Shown one piece after another: positions 14,391-21,832 of a DNA stretch of 35,270 nt. The stretch spans positions 1 to 35,270 of the forward strand of contig JAPSKG010000001.1 in assembly GCA_031177795.1 (NCBI GenBank). Reading direction: 5' to 3'. The first letter of the stretch is position 1. Each line of letters starts with the position of its first letter. The position numbers and the translations under genes were made by a program. This DNA is from Domibacillus sp. Its GTDB lineage: Bacteria; Bacillota; Bacilli; Bacillales; Domibacillaceae. The notes under the pieces were generated by a model, which made no database searches, had not been told where the DNA came from, and worked only from the letters and a program-made list of their open reading frames with translations.

Positions 14391-16089
14391 ATATTTGATG
14401 AATAAGCGCTTCTACTTCAGCGCCTTCAAGTGTTTCTTTCGTCATTAAATCTTCAACAAGCCGATCAAATGCATCACGGTGCTCTGTAATCACTGTTTCA
14501 GAACGTTCAAGCGCAAGTTCGAATAACTCATTCATTTTCGTTTCTTTATCCGACTGACGGAATGTAAGAGAAAAGCGGTCCTGGAAAATTCCGGTTTCAA
14601 CCATGCGCTCTAATATTTGCTTTGCCTGCTGTACATCGCCACTTACACCGATTGAATGCTCGCCAAGGTAAAGGCGTTCTGCCACTCCACCGGATAAAAT
14701 CATTGCCACCTGGTCAATTAACTCACTAGCCGTTGATAAATGAAGCTCTTTTGGAACAGGTGCCACGTAACCGAGTGCTTGTCCGCGAGGAATAATTGTT
14801 GCTTTTCGGACTGATCCCGGTTTTGTTAAAGAAGCAACAAGCGCATGGCCGGCTTCATGGATAGCAACACGCCGCTTTGTCGCAGGATCTGAAAGCGGAC
14901 GGGTCATAGTGCCAAGAATTGTACGGTCAAGAGCATAATCAAAATCCTTTTTTTCGATCGTATCACGTCCGCTGCGAATTGCATTGCGGCTAGCGGTTTC
15001 AAACAAAGCCGACAATTCTGCACCGGAAAAGCCGACAGTGACTTCCGCTAAATCGTGGAGCATGGCTGCTGCATTATCTGTTAGTTTTCTTCCTTTTGCG
15101 TGAATATCGATAATTTCTTTTCGGCCTTTTGCATCCGGCAAGGTAACATGAAAAGAAAAGTCGATACGGCCTGGTCGAAGAAACGCTTCATCAAGCATAT
15201 CTTTCCGGTTTGTTGCAGCAATAAACAGCAATCCATCATTATCATGTCCGCCATCAAGCTGTACAAGCAATTCTGTTAACGTTTTTTCTCCTTCTTCACC
15301 GCCATGCGTTTTCCGCCGCCCCGCAAGGGCATCAACTTCGTCAATAAAAATAACAGCTGGTTTTTGCTTTCGTGCTTCTTGAAAAAGATTGCGCACCCGG
15401 GATGCTCCGACACCAACATAAAGCTCTGTAAAAGCAGATCCGCTTGATGAGAAAAAAGAAGCGCCAATTTCACGTGCGATCGCTTGCGCAAGTAAGGTTT
15501 TCCCGGTTCCAGGAGGACCGTATAGCAAAATGCCGCGCGGCGGTTCAAGCCCAAGCTTTGTCGATAAATCTTTTTCTTTTAAGATTGATAAAGTTTGCAG
15601 AATATCTTCCTTCATTTCGTCAGATAAACCGCCCACATCTTCAAGTGTAATATCCGGCAAAGGGCGAGCTTGCGAAAGGCTGTTTTTCATTGAATGCGCC
15701 ACGCCCATACCGCCGCCTTTTTTTCGGTAAAAGTAAAAACCGATTCCAGAAATCAGCAGAAACAGGGCAACTAAAATCCAACTTTCGACAGGCTCTGATT
15801 TCACATACTCATAACGAATATTGTATGTTTCATTTAATCGATCCACAGCCGTACTTCCCGGCGGGATGAAAGACGTATACTCTTCGTTTTGCGTGATAAT
15901 TTGAAGCGTGCCATCAGGGTATTGCTGAAGGCCGACTTCTTTCCCGTTTTCTTCTTTAATAATTTCTTCAACCGAAGAAAAAGGAACAACCGTCGCTTCG
16001 TTTTTGTTTTGGAAATACCAGAAAATCCCGGTAGCTGCGATTAAAAAAACTACGGCAGCTTTCCACCACAATCCGGGACGTGTAAACAT
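14389..16089 (-). CDS. FtsH-like membrane AAA+ zinc metalloprotease
   Basis: This is an ATP-dependent membrane protease of the FtsH/Yme1 type. From the ATG at 16089 it is 566 aa, shorter than housekeeping Bacillus FtsH (about 640-660). Order: a first membrane helix (about residues 9-24), an extracytoplasmic domain of about 80 residues, a second helix (about 104-121), then the AAA domain with Walker A GPPGTGKT (about 191-198), pore loop YVG, Walker B VIFIDEVDA and arginine-finger region LRPGRID. The M41 peptidase domain has the zinc motif HEAGH (about 411-415) and a downstream GDVQQA aspartate. AGGGAG is about 10 bases before ATG 16089; upstream GTGs sit too close to it. It is likely a second FtsH paralogue, with the essential copy elsewhere. 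Confidence 0.9.
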   Translation of the reverse strand: MFTRPGLWWKAAVVFLIAATGIFWYFQNKNEATVVPFSSVEEIIKEENGKEVGLQQYPDGTLQIITQNEEYTSFIPPGSTAVDRLNETYNIRYEYVKSEPVESWILVALFLLISGIGFYFYRKKGGGMGVAHSMKNSLSQARPLPDITLEDVGGLSDEMKEDILQTLSILKEKDLSTKLGLEPPRGILLYGPPGTGKTLLAQAIAREIGASFFSSSGSAFTELYVGVGASRVRNLFQEARKQKPAVIFIDEVDALAGRRKTHGGEEGEKTLTELLVQLDGGHDNDGLLFIAATNRKDMLDEAFLRPGRIDFSFHVTLPDAKGRKEIIDIHAKGRKLTDNAAAMLHDLAEVTVGFSGAELSALFETASRNAIRSGRDTIEKKDFDYALDRTILGTMTRPLSDPATKRRVAIHEAGHALVASLTKPGSVRKATIIPRGQALGYVAPVPKELHLSTASELIDQVAMILSGGVAERLYLGEHSIGVSGDVQQAKQILERMVETGIFQDRFSLTFRQSDKETKMNELFELALERSETVITEHRDAFDRLVEDLMTKETLEGAEVEALIHQI

Positions 16090-16121
16090 TAGCACCACAC
16101 TCCCTTAACTAGTATTCTTCT

Positions 16122-16127
16122 ATTATA
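16122..16127 (-). promoter_or_regulatory. -10 element for the FtsH-like gene
   Basis: A perfect TATAAT lies on the minus strand about 33 bp before the start codon. Only a weak -35 (TTTCAA) is visible at 17 bp. Confidence 0.5.
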
Positions 16128-16179
16128 GAAGAAAATCTGCAAGGTTGAAAGCGGAAAACCTTGCATAAAGTGCTGTTGT

Positions 16180-16207
16180 TTGAAAATACGGTTTAACATG
16201 GTATGAT
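16180..16207 (+). promoter_or_regulatory. SigA promoter of ppiB
   Basis: TTGAAA (16180-16185) and TATGAT (16202-16207) are 16 bp apart. The -10 overlaps the ATG at 16203, which therefore cannot be the translation start. Confidence 0.75.
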
Positions 16208-16238
16208 AATAACGATTAACCAAAAAGGAGCGATTAAT

Positions 16239-16676
16239 TTGGCGAAAAAAGGCTATATCCAAATGAAAGACGGCGCGAAAATTGAGTTTGACTTGTTTCC
16301 TGAAGCAGCGCCGGCAACAGTGGCAAACTTTGAAAAATTAGCAAATGAAGGATTTTACGATGGAGTTGTTTTCCACCGTGTTATCCCTGGTTTTGTTAGC
16401 CAGGGCGGCGACCCAACAGGAACTGGTATGGGTGGCCCAGGCTACACAATTAAATGTGAAACAGAAGGAAATCCGCATACTCACCAGGAAGGTTCACTTT
16501 CAATGGCACATGCCGGTAAAGATACAGGAGGCAGCCAATTTTTTATCGTTCATGAGCCGCAGCCTCACTTAAACGGTGTACACACTGTTTTCGGTCAAGT
16601 AACATCAGGGATTGAAGCAGTAAAGTCAATGAAAAACGGCGATACAATGGAAAAAGTAGAAGTTTTCGATGTGTAA
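16239..16676 (+). CDS. ppiB: Peptidyl-prolyl cis-trans isomerase B (cyclophilin)
   Basis: This cytoplasmic cyclophilin catalyses cis-trans isomerisation of prolyl bonds. From the TTG at 16239 it is 145 aa, close to the 143 aa of Bacillus subtilis PpiB, and nearly every block matches: FEKLANEGFYDGVVFHRVIP, the catalytic Arg in FHRVIPGFVSQGGD, GPGYTIKCETEGNPHTH, SMAHAGKDTGGSQFFI and HLNGVHTVFGQV. TTG was chosen because AAAAGGAG is 8 bases upstream and because the longer frame to ATG 16203 would begin inside the promoter -10. The gene is monocistronic with its own terminator. Confidence 0.95.
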   Translation: MAKKGYIQMKDGAKIEFDLFPEAAPATVANFEKLANEGFYDGVVFHRVIPGFVSQGGDPTGTGMGGPGYTIKCETEGNPHTHQEGSLSMAHAGKDTGGSQFFIVHEPQPHLNGVHTVFGQVTSGIEAVKSMKNGDTMEKVEVFDV

Positions 16677-16684
16677 AACATCCT

Positions 16685-16709
16685 GACCGGCCTGTGCCGG
16701 TCTTTTTTT
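16685..16709 (+). terminator. Terminator of ppiB
   Basis: GACCGGC and GCCGGTC pair perfectly around CTGT, followed by seven Ts. Confidence 0.92.
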
Positions 16710-16808
16710 GCGCCTGCCATTGTTACTAGCAGATATTTTAGTCTTTAAACACGCAGATGTTTATTGACGGGCGCAACAGCTCTATGTGAAAATAAGAAAA
16801 TAAAACGA

Positions 16809-16892
16809 CTACTGGGGGTGCCTTCGGGCTGAGAAAGGAAAGCTCCTTAACTCCAATAACCTGATCCGGATGATGCCGGCGGAGGGAAGTAG
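16809..16892 (+). ncRNA. TPP riboswitch (THI element)
   Basis: The thiamine pyrophosphate aptamer is clear: CTGGGGGTGCC, GGGCTGAGA and the 3' core ACCTGATCCGGATGATGCC followed by GGCGGAGGGAAGT. A P1 stem can form between CTACT (16809-16813) and AGTAG (16888-16892). The aptamer segment CTGATCCGG (16861-16869) is exactly complementary to CCGGATCAG (16910-16918) in the 5' arm of the following terminator. That gives an antiterminator without TPP and termination when TPP is bound. It controls thiW-thiM-thiD-thiE. Confidence 0.96.
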
Positions 16893-16906
16893 CAATCACT
16901 GACGAT

Positions 16907-16941
16907 AAACCGGATCAGCGCATTGCTGTTCCGGTTTTTTA
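16907..16941 (+). terminator. Riboswitch-controlled terminator of the thiamine salvage operon
   Basis: AAACCGGA (16907-16914) pairs with TCCGGTTT (16930-16937), with an inner CAGC/GCTG stem and a T tail. Its 5' arm competes for pairing with the TPP aptamer. Confidence 0.9.
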
Positions 16942-16957
16942 TTTGGAGGAGTTTCTA

Positions 16958-17455
16958 TTGTTTACACCAAAAAACATGGCGGTTATGGCGGCTATGGCAG
17001 CAATTGGCGTTTTGGGCGCCACCTTTATCTGGTTTCCTGCTGGCCCAGCAAAAGCATATCCTGTTCAGCATGCTATTAATGTATTGTCTGCAGTATTGCT
17101 TGGCCCTGGTCCTGCGCTAGTGATCGCTTTTTTAACAGCGGCAGTACGCAATTTGCTTGGAATCGGTTCGCTTCTTGCTTTTCCAGGAAGCATGATTGGA
17201 GCGTTGTTGGCCGGATATGCGTATAAAAAGTGGAAAAAGCCATCTTTGGCTGCAGGAGGAGAAATTATTGGGACCGGCCTTATCGCTTCTCTTGTATCAG
17301 TCCCAATTGCCAATATATTTTTAGGCATGGAAGCAGCTGCTTTATTTTTTATGCCGGCTTTTTTAGTCAGCAGTGTAACCGGCGCTGTTTTAGGTTTGCT
17401 TATAGCTGCCCGGCTGCGGAAAACAAGAATATTTAACAGGGAAGGAAGATACTAA
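16958..17455 (+). CDS. thiW: ThiW, thiamine-precursor (hydroxyethylthiazole) ECF S-component
   Basis: ThiW is a small integral membrane substrate-binding subunit of ECF-type vitamin transporters, proposed to import the thiazole precursor of thiamine. From the TTG at 16958 it is 165 aa with about five membrane helices. Family blocks include FIWFPAGPAKAYPVQHAINVLS near residue 25 and RNLLGIGSLLAFPGSMIGALL near residue 65. TTG 16958 is 7 bases after GGAGGA; the upstream TTG at 16943 overlaps that site. The gene comes directly after the TPP riboswitch and directly before thiM, the kinase for the same substrate. The energising module (EcfAAT) is expected elsewhere in the genome. Confidence 0.88.
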   Translation: MFTPKNMAVMAAMAAIGVLGATFIWFPAGPAKAYPVQHAINVLSAVLLGPGPALVIAFLTAAVRNLLGIGSLLAFPGSMIGALLAGYAYKKWKKPSLAAGGEIIGTGLIASLVSVPIANIFLGMEAAALFFMPAFLVSSVTGAVLGLLIAARLRKTRIFNREGRY

Positions 17456-17456
17456 A

Positions 17457-18257
17457 ATGAACAATGAATATACAGCACAGCTGTTAGAGCGCGTAAGAAC
17501 TGAAAAACCTCTTGTGCATAATTTGACAAATACTGTTGTTGCTAATTTTACGGCAAACGGTTTGCTTGCACTTGGTGTTTCCCCGGTTATGGCGGATGCG
17601 CTGGAAGAAGCGGCAGACATGGCCGGCATTGCCGGTGCAGTGCTTTTAAATATCGGTACATTAACTGCTGAAAAAGTGGAAGCTATGATTTTGGCAGGAA
17701 AAGCAGCAAATAAAAAAGGAATTCCAGTTGTGTTTGATCCGGTAGGTGCAGGCGCTACACCATACAGAACAACAAGCGCCAAGCGCATTTTAACGGAAGT
17801 AAAGGTAGATGTTCTGCGTGGAAACGCCGGAGAAATTTCTGTACTTTGCGGTCGGGATGTACAAGTTAAAGGCGTTGATGGAGGAGGAAATGAAAACGTC
17901 CGTCAGCTCGCCAAAGAAGCCGCGGAAACACTCGGCCTTACGTGCGTTATCACAGGAGCTGAAGATGTTGTTTACGGCCAGGAGGCATATGCTGTCCAAA
18001 ATGGAGATTCTATTTTAACAAAAGTAACAGGGACAGGCTGTTTGCTTGGCGCGGTTATTGCTGCGTTTTGTGCAGTGGAAAAAAACTATGCGAAAGCGGC
18101 AGCAGCGGCTCTTTCTTACTACGGTGTTGCAGCTGAGAGTGCAGTTATCCGTTCTGGAACAAATAAACCGGGCACGTTTGCGGTTGAATTTTTAAATGAA
18201 TTATTCCAAACAAGCCAGGAGCAAATTCTTGAAAATGGCAAGGTGGAGGGATTATAA
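17457..18257 (+). CDS. thiM: Hydroxyethylthiazole kinase
   Basis: ThiM phosphorylates 4-methyl-5-(2-hydroxyethyl)thiazole with ATP so that it can enter thiamine synthesis. The 266-aa protein has the expected blocks: PLVHNLTNTVVANFTANGLLALG near the N-terminus, the region SPVMADALEEA, VFDPVGAGATPYRT near residue 100, GNAGEI, and the active-site motif TGTGCLLGA with Cys195. GGAAGGA precedes the ATG, one base after the thiW stop. It lies in the TPP-controlled salvage operon and takes the substrate thought to be imported by ThiW. Confidence 0.96.
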   Translation: MNNEYTAQLLERVRTEKPLVHNLTNTVVANFTANGLLALGVSPVMADALEEAADMAGIAGAVLLNIGTLTAEKVEAMILAGKAANKKGIPVVFDPVGAGATPYRTTSAKRILTEVKVDVLRGNAGEISVLCGRDVQVKGVDGGGNENVRQLAKEAAETLGLTCVITGAEDVVYGQEAYAVQNGDSILTKVTGTGCLLGAVIAAFCAVEKNYAKAAAAALSYYGVAAESAVIRSGTNKPGTFAVEFLNELFQTSQEQILENGKVEGL

Positions 18258-18258
18258 A

Positions 18259-19062
18259 ATGGTCATTCGAAAAGCTTTAACAATTGCAGGTTCTGACAGC
18301 GGAGGAGGAGCCGGCATCCAAGCAGATTTAAAAACATTCCAGGAACTGGGCGTCTTCGGCATGTCTGCTTTAACAGCAGTAACCGCGCAAAATACACTTG
18401 GCGTTCATGGAGTATATCCAATGTCAACAGAAGCCGTTGAAAAGCAAATTGACGCAGCGGCGAGCGATATTGGAGTGGATGCATTAAAAACTGGGATGCT
18501 TTTTTCTGCAGAAATAATTGAAGCAGTTGCCCGGAAAATAAAAGAACATAGTTTTACAAACGTTATTGTAGATCCAGTAATGATTGCCAAAGGAGGAGCT
18601 TCTCTATTACAAGAAGAAGCAACAGAAGCATTAAAAACGCTTTTGCTGCCACTCGCCCTGGTAGTAACACCAAATATTCCGGAAGCAGAAGTAATTTCCG
18701 GGATGAAAATTAAATCTGAAGAAGATAAAAAGAAAGCAGCCCGGGCCATTGCAAATCTCGGCGTGAAAAACGTTTTAATTAAAGGCGGGCATGACGAAGG
18801 CAATAAAACAATTGACCTGTTATATGATGGAGAAACGTTTTATACGTTCACTGGTGAGCGAATTAATACCAAACATACACATGGGACCGGATGCACTTTT
18901 TCAGCAGCTATGACAGCTTCTATTGCAAAAGGCGCATCTGTCCGTACAGCAGCTGAAACCGCCAAACAATTTATCCAGGCGGCTATTGAAGACGGTATTT
19001 ATCTTGGCGGAGGACACGGCCCGACAAACCATTGGGCGTACCGTCAGCGGGGAGGCCTTTAA
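18259..19062 (+). CDS. thiD: Hydroxymethylpyrimidine/phosphomethylpyrimidine kinase
   Basis: ThiD phosphorylates the pyrimidine precursor twice to give HMP-PP, the partner of thiazole phosphate in ThiE. From the ATG at 18259 it is 267 aa, a normal length. Blocks seen are ALTIAGSDSGGGAGIQADLK at the N-terminus, the region DPVMIAKGGASLL near residue 105, LVVTPNIPEAE near residue 135, IKGGH, and the anion-hole motif HGTGCTFSAA near residue 212. The frame is open upstream, but GGTGGAGG lies before 18259 and homology starts there. The stop shares one base with the thiE start (TAATG). Confidence 0.96.
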   Translation: MVIRKALTIAGSDSGGGAGIQADLKTFQELGVFGMSALTAVTAQNTLGVHGVYPMSTEAVEKQIDAAASDIGVDALKTGMLFSAEIIEAVARKIKEHSFTNVIVDPVMIAKGGASLLQEEATEALKTLLLPLALVVTPNIPEAEVISGMKIKSEEDKKKAARAIANLGVKNVLIKGGHDEGNKTIDLLYDGETFYTFTGERINTKHTHGTGCTFSAAMTASIAKGASVRTAAETAKQFIQAAIEDGIYLGGGHGPTNHWAYRQRGGL

Positions 19063-19691
19063 TGAAAAAAGAGCAATTAGCCGTTTATTTTATCGCCGGC
19101 ACGCCAAATTGCTTTCAGCCAATAGAAGAAACGCTGCAGCAAGCTATCGAAGGCGGCATTACGATGTTCCAATTTCGTGAAAAAGGCGAAAAGGCATTAA
19201 CCGGAAAAGAAAAAAAAGAAAAGGCGCTTGCTTTGCAGAAAATATGCAAAAAAGCCAAAATTCCTTTTATTATAAATGACGATATTGAACTGGCAATGGA
19301 AATAAAAGCAGATGGCGTTCATATTGGACAAGAAGACGAACCAGCTTCAGTCGTTCGTGAAAAATTAAAAGGCGGCTTAGTCGGGGTGTCGGTTCATACA
19401 ATGGAAGAGTTTAATCAAGCTTTGGCCGACGGAGCTGATTATGTAGGCACAGGCCCAGTTTATCCAACTTCTACAAAAACAGATACGCGTCCAGTGGCTG
19501 GAACAGCTCTTATTCAAAAAATGCGCGAAAGCCGGCCGGATTTTCCGATTGTCGGAATTGGCGGGATAACTCTTGCCAATGCTTCTGAAGTCGTTCAAGC
19601 AGGTGCGGACGGTATCTCGATTATTACGGCGATTAGTCAAGCCGATAATCCACGACAAGCAGCTAGCCAGTTATGGAAAGCTGTTAAATGA
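19062..19691 (+). CDS. thiE: Thiamine-phosphate synthase
   Basis: ThiE joins HMP-PP with thiazole phosphate to form thiamine phosphate. From the ATG at 19062 it is 209 aa, with a TIM-barrel pattern: MFQFREKGEKAL (pyrophosphate-site region), INDDIELAMEIKADGVHIGQED, GVSVHTMEEF, DYVGTGPVYPTSTKTD and IVGIGGIT. GGGGAGG precedes the start, and translation is coupled to thiD by TAATG. It is the last gene of the operon, completing the import-phosphorylation-coupling route, with a strong terminator behind it. Confidence 0.96.
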   Translation: MKKEQLAVYFIAGTPNCFQPIEETLQQAIEGGITMFQFREKGEKALTGKEKKEKALALQKICKKAKIPFIINDDIELAMEIKADGVHIGQEDEPASVVREKLKGGLVGVSVHTMEEFNQALADGADYVGTGPVYPTSTKTDTRPVAGTALIQKMRESRPDFPIVGIGGITLANASEVVQAGADGISIITAISQADNPRQAASQLWKAVK

Positions 19692-19694
19692 AGT

Positions 19695-19736
19695 AAAAAA
19701 AGCACCCTCGCAAAAGCGAGGGTGCTTTTTCTTTTT
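19695..19736 (+). terminator. Terminator of the thiamine operon
   Basis: AAAAAGCACCCTCGC and GCGAGGGTGCTTTTT pair perfectly around AAAA. It is one of the strongest terminators in the window. Confidence 0.95.
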
Positions 19737-19763
19737 AAAGAGAAAGAAAATTTTTACAGTTCA

Positions 19764-19772
19764 TGCTATGAT
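19764..19772 (+). promoter_or_regulatory. Extended -10 promoter of the lipid kinase gene
   Basis: TGC-TATGAT fits a TGn-extended -10, about 38 bp before the start codon. No clear -35 is visible. Confidence 0.5.
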
Positions 19773-19810
19773 TAAGAAAAATAGAGAAAAAGGAAGCTGG
19801 GGGAAAAGGA

Positions 19811-20710
19811 ATGCTTTTAGTTATTGTAAACCCGGCGGCGGGAAATGGCCGTGCCAAACTTTTATGGGAAAAGGTTGAAACTTGCCTTAGCAAAAAAAAT
19901 GTACAGTATAAATGGCTGCTTAGCGGGTCTGAAGCTGACGCGCGTGAATTTATCCGACAGCATGTAAAAGACTTTCAAGTGCACACAATAGCTGTTATTG
20001 GCGGAGATGGAACAGTGAACGCAATTCTGCAGGATGTGGTGCATTCTGAAATAGCATTGGCGATTTTGCCTGCTGGCTCAGGAAATGATATTGCCCGTGT
20101 TTTTAATTTAACGGCTAACCCGCAGCATTTTGTAAAACAGGTGCTGTCCGGTGTAACAAAGCAGGTTGATGCTTTAAAAATCAATTCAAGCTTTGGTTTG
20201 ACAATTGCAGGAACTGGGCTGGACGCAGACATTGCAGAACGGGTAAATCGTGCTGCTTATAAAAAAATATTGAGCCGGGTAGGAGCAGGTTCTTTTACTT
20301 ATTCTCTCAATGCCATTTTATCAACGTTAACATATAAATCTTTTAAAAGCACGGTGACAATCGATGATGAAACGTATATTTCTGACAAAACATGGATGAT
20401 TGTTTCTGGCAACACGTCTTCTTATGGAGGCGGGCTTGTTATTTGTCCTTATGCCCATCCAATTGACGGTGTGCTGGATATTACATTGGTCCATACTGCA
20501 AAAAGAGGAAAAGTTCTTTTTCAACTTTTCCCGCTTTTGTTAAAAGGAGAGCCTGTGCTGAAATCGGGAGTTACCTATAAAAAAGGAAAAAAGATTACCA
20601 TTAAAACGAGCCGGCCGGTTTCCATTATGGTAGACGGTGAGCCAATTGGAACAACACCGGCTCATATTAACGTTCATGAAAAAGCTGTTAAGTTAGTAAT
20701 GACAACATAA
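19811..20710 (+). CDS. Diacylglycerol kinase-family lipid kinase
   Basis: The 299-aa protein belongs to the DagK/YegS/sphingosine-kinase family, which phosphorylates membrane lipids such as diacylglycerol or related molecules. N-terminal catalytic-domain motifs: VNPAAGNGRAK (residues 6-16), the nucleotide motif GGDGTVNA near residue 63, and LPAGSGNDIARVF near residue 92. The C-terminal lobe has NTSSYGGGLVICPYAHPIDGVLD and SIMVDGEPIG. No membrane helix is seen, as expected for a peripheral enzyme. Bacillus has several paralogues (DgkB/YerQ, BmrU, YtlR); this one is closest in feel to YtlR, but I do not assign a symbol. Confidence 0.9.
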   Translation: MLLVIVNPAAGNGRAKLLWEKVETCLSKKNVQYKWLLSGSEADAREFIRQHVKDFQVHTIAVIGGDGTVNAILQDVVHSEIALAILPAGSGNDIARVFNLTANPQHFVKQVLSGVTKQVDALKINSSFGLTIAGTGLDADIAERVNRAAYKKILSRVGAGSFTYSLNAILSTLTYKSFKSTVTIDDETYISDKTWMIVSGNTSSYGGGLVICPYAHPIDGVLDITLVHTAKRGKVLFQLFPLLLKGEPVLKSGVTYKKGKKITIKTSRPVSIMVDGEPIGTTPAHINVHEKAVKLVMTT

Positions 20711-20773
20711 CAATAAAACGTTTTCCGCATAAAAAAATAAAATTGTGGGTATGAAAGGAGAGAAGAAAAATGC

Positions 20774-20796
20774 ACGAACCAGATAATCAGGTTCGT
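20774..20796 (+). repeat. Hairpin between two candidate starts of the YuiD-family gene
   Basis: ACGAACC and GGTTCGT pair perfectly around a 9-base loop. An upstream ATG (20770), with its own AAAGGAGAG site, lies directly before the hairpin, and the preferred ATG (20815) follows it. The element is either a leader structure or the start of a longer protein. Confidence 0.5.
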
Positions 20797-20814
20797 GGAG
20801 TGGAGGAATTTATT

Positions 20815-21348
20815 ATGGAAAAAATGAACAGAGGGATTTTAACAGCATTGTCGGCGATCGGCATTGCTCAAGGATTAAAGATTTTTACACACAAAAAATT
20901 GACAGGAAACTGGGATGTGAAGCAAGCTTTTACAACCGGGGGCATGCCGAGCTCTCATTCAGCGGGAGTAGCTGCGCTGGCGTCATATGTGGCGGCTAAC
21001 AAAGGCTGGCGTCATACAGAAACTTCACTTGCCACTGTTTTCGGCGTTATTGTTATGTACGATGCACAGGGAATCCGCCGTCATACAGGTGAAATTGCAC
21101 AGCTTGTTAATGAACTTGAAGATCATTTGGCAAAGTTTTCAGGAGAATTTCCAAGTTTTGAATTTGTCGAGCGAGAAAAAGAACTAAAAGAACTTCTTGG
21201 GCATCAACCCGTAGAGGTAGGAGTGGGTGCGCTGTTAGGCACGATGCTTGGTATTATTTCCGCAAAGCTGGAAGACAAAAGCACTAAAACCAGATCAGGC
21301 CGCACTTATGTAAAAAGCGGACCACGCTATCCAAGATATTTAAAATAG
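20815..21348 (+). CDS. YuiD-family divergent PAP2 membrane protein
   Basis: From the ATG at 20815 the protein is 177 aa and matches the divergent PAP2 (DUF212) family, as in Bacillus YuiD. It has an N-terminal membrane helix, then the phosphatase-like block TTGGMPSSHSAGVAALAS, the motif YDAQGIRRHTGE, KELLGHQPVEVGVGA, a second hydrophobic helix, and an unusual basic tail rich in Lys, Arg, Ser and Thr after residue 155. A phosphatase or acidic-lipid role is suggested by the fold but unproven. The in-frame ATG at 20770 would add 15 hydrophilic residues; GTGGAGG about 9 bases upstream supports 20815. Confidence 0.85.
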   Translation: MEKMNRGILTALSAIGIAQGLKIFTHKKLTGNWDVKQAFTTGGMPSSHSAGVAALASYVAANKGWRHTETSLATVFGVIVMYDAQGIRRHTGEIAQLVNELEDHLAKFSGEFPSFEFVEREKELKELLGHQPVEVGVGALLGTMLGIISAKLEDKSTKTRSGRTYVKSGPRYPRYLK

Positions 21349-21355
21349 CAAAAAT

Positions 21356-21388
21356 AAAAAAGCACCCAAATTGGGTGCTTTTTTATTT
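21356..21388. terminator. Bidirectional terminator
   Basis: AAAAAAGCACCCAA and TTGGGTGCTTTTTT form a perfect stem. It ends the YuiD-family gene and the converging small gene, and overlaps the stop codon of the latter. Confidence 0.92.
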
Positions 21389-21658
21389 TACAATTTGGAA
21401 TACGGTATGCCGGTTTAAAATTGGCTTCAGCTTGAAAAGAACATGATGTGTCACTTCTTTTCTGGAAATGGCTGATACTGCCGGCGAGAGGGACAGTGTT
21501 TGAAGAAAAAATGTGGCGCGGCGTTCAATGTAGCGGATAATTTGTTCTTTGTAAAATAATTCGCGCTTGGCGATTTTCTCCTTAATTTCATGTGTTAACT
21601 GTACAGCAAACTGGGTAATCGAATAATCGACTCCTCCGTAAAATTCAGCTACTGTCAT
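21383..21658 (-). CDS. Hypothetical 91-aa protein
   Basis: I do not recognise this family. The 91-aa protein starts MTVAEFYGGVDYSITQFAVQLTHE, has a charged, probably helical middle (EIKEKIAKRELFYKEQIIRYIERR), and lacks a signal peptide or membrane helix. It is likely real: GGAAGGAG lies about 12 bases before the ATG, and it has its own bidirectional terminator and normal codon use. It stands alone between the YuiD-family gene and the malic enzyme gene. Confidence 0.75.
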   Translation of the reverse strand: MTVAEFYGGVDYSITQFAVQLTHEIKEKIAKRELFYKEQIIRYIERRATFFLQTLSLSPAVSAISRKEVTHHVLFKLKPILNRHTVFQIVK

Positions 21659-21800
21659 AGCTCATCCACTCCTTCCTCCATTTCTGATTGTCAATACTTA
21701 TATGTATATCTTAACATAAAATTTACAAAACTTTAATAATTAATTTATCCTATCTTTATAATTCCTTATATTTATATGCAGTAAACCCATTTTTATGTAT

Positions 21801-21829
21801 AAAAAAACCTCGTAAGTCGAGGTTTTTTT
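21801..21829 (-). terminator. Terminator of the malic enzyme gene
   Basis: On the minus strand AAACCTCG and CGAGGTTT pair around ACTTA, followed by Ts, 4 bp after the stop codon. Confidence 0.9.
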
Positions 21830-21832
21830 ACT

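Noticed and set aside
16203..16238. ATG at 16203 as the start of ppiB
   Set aside because: It lies inside the promoter -10 element and upstream of the ribosome binding site; the TTG at 16239 gives the usual family length.
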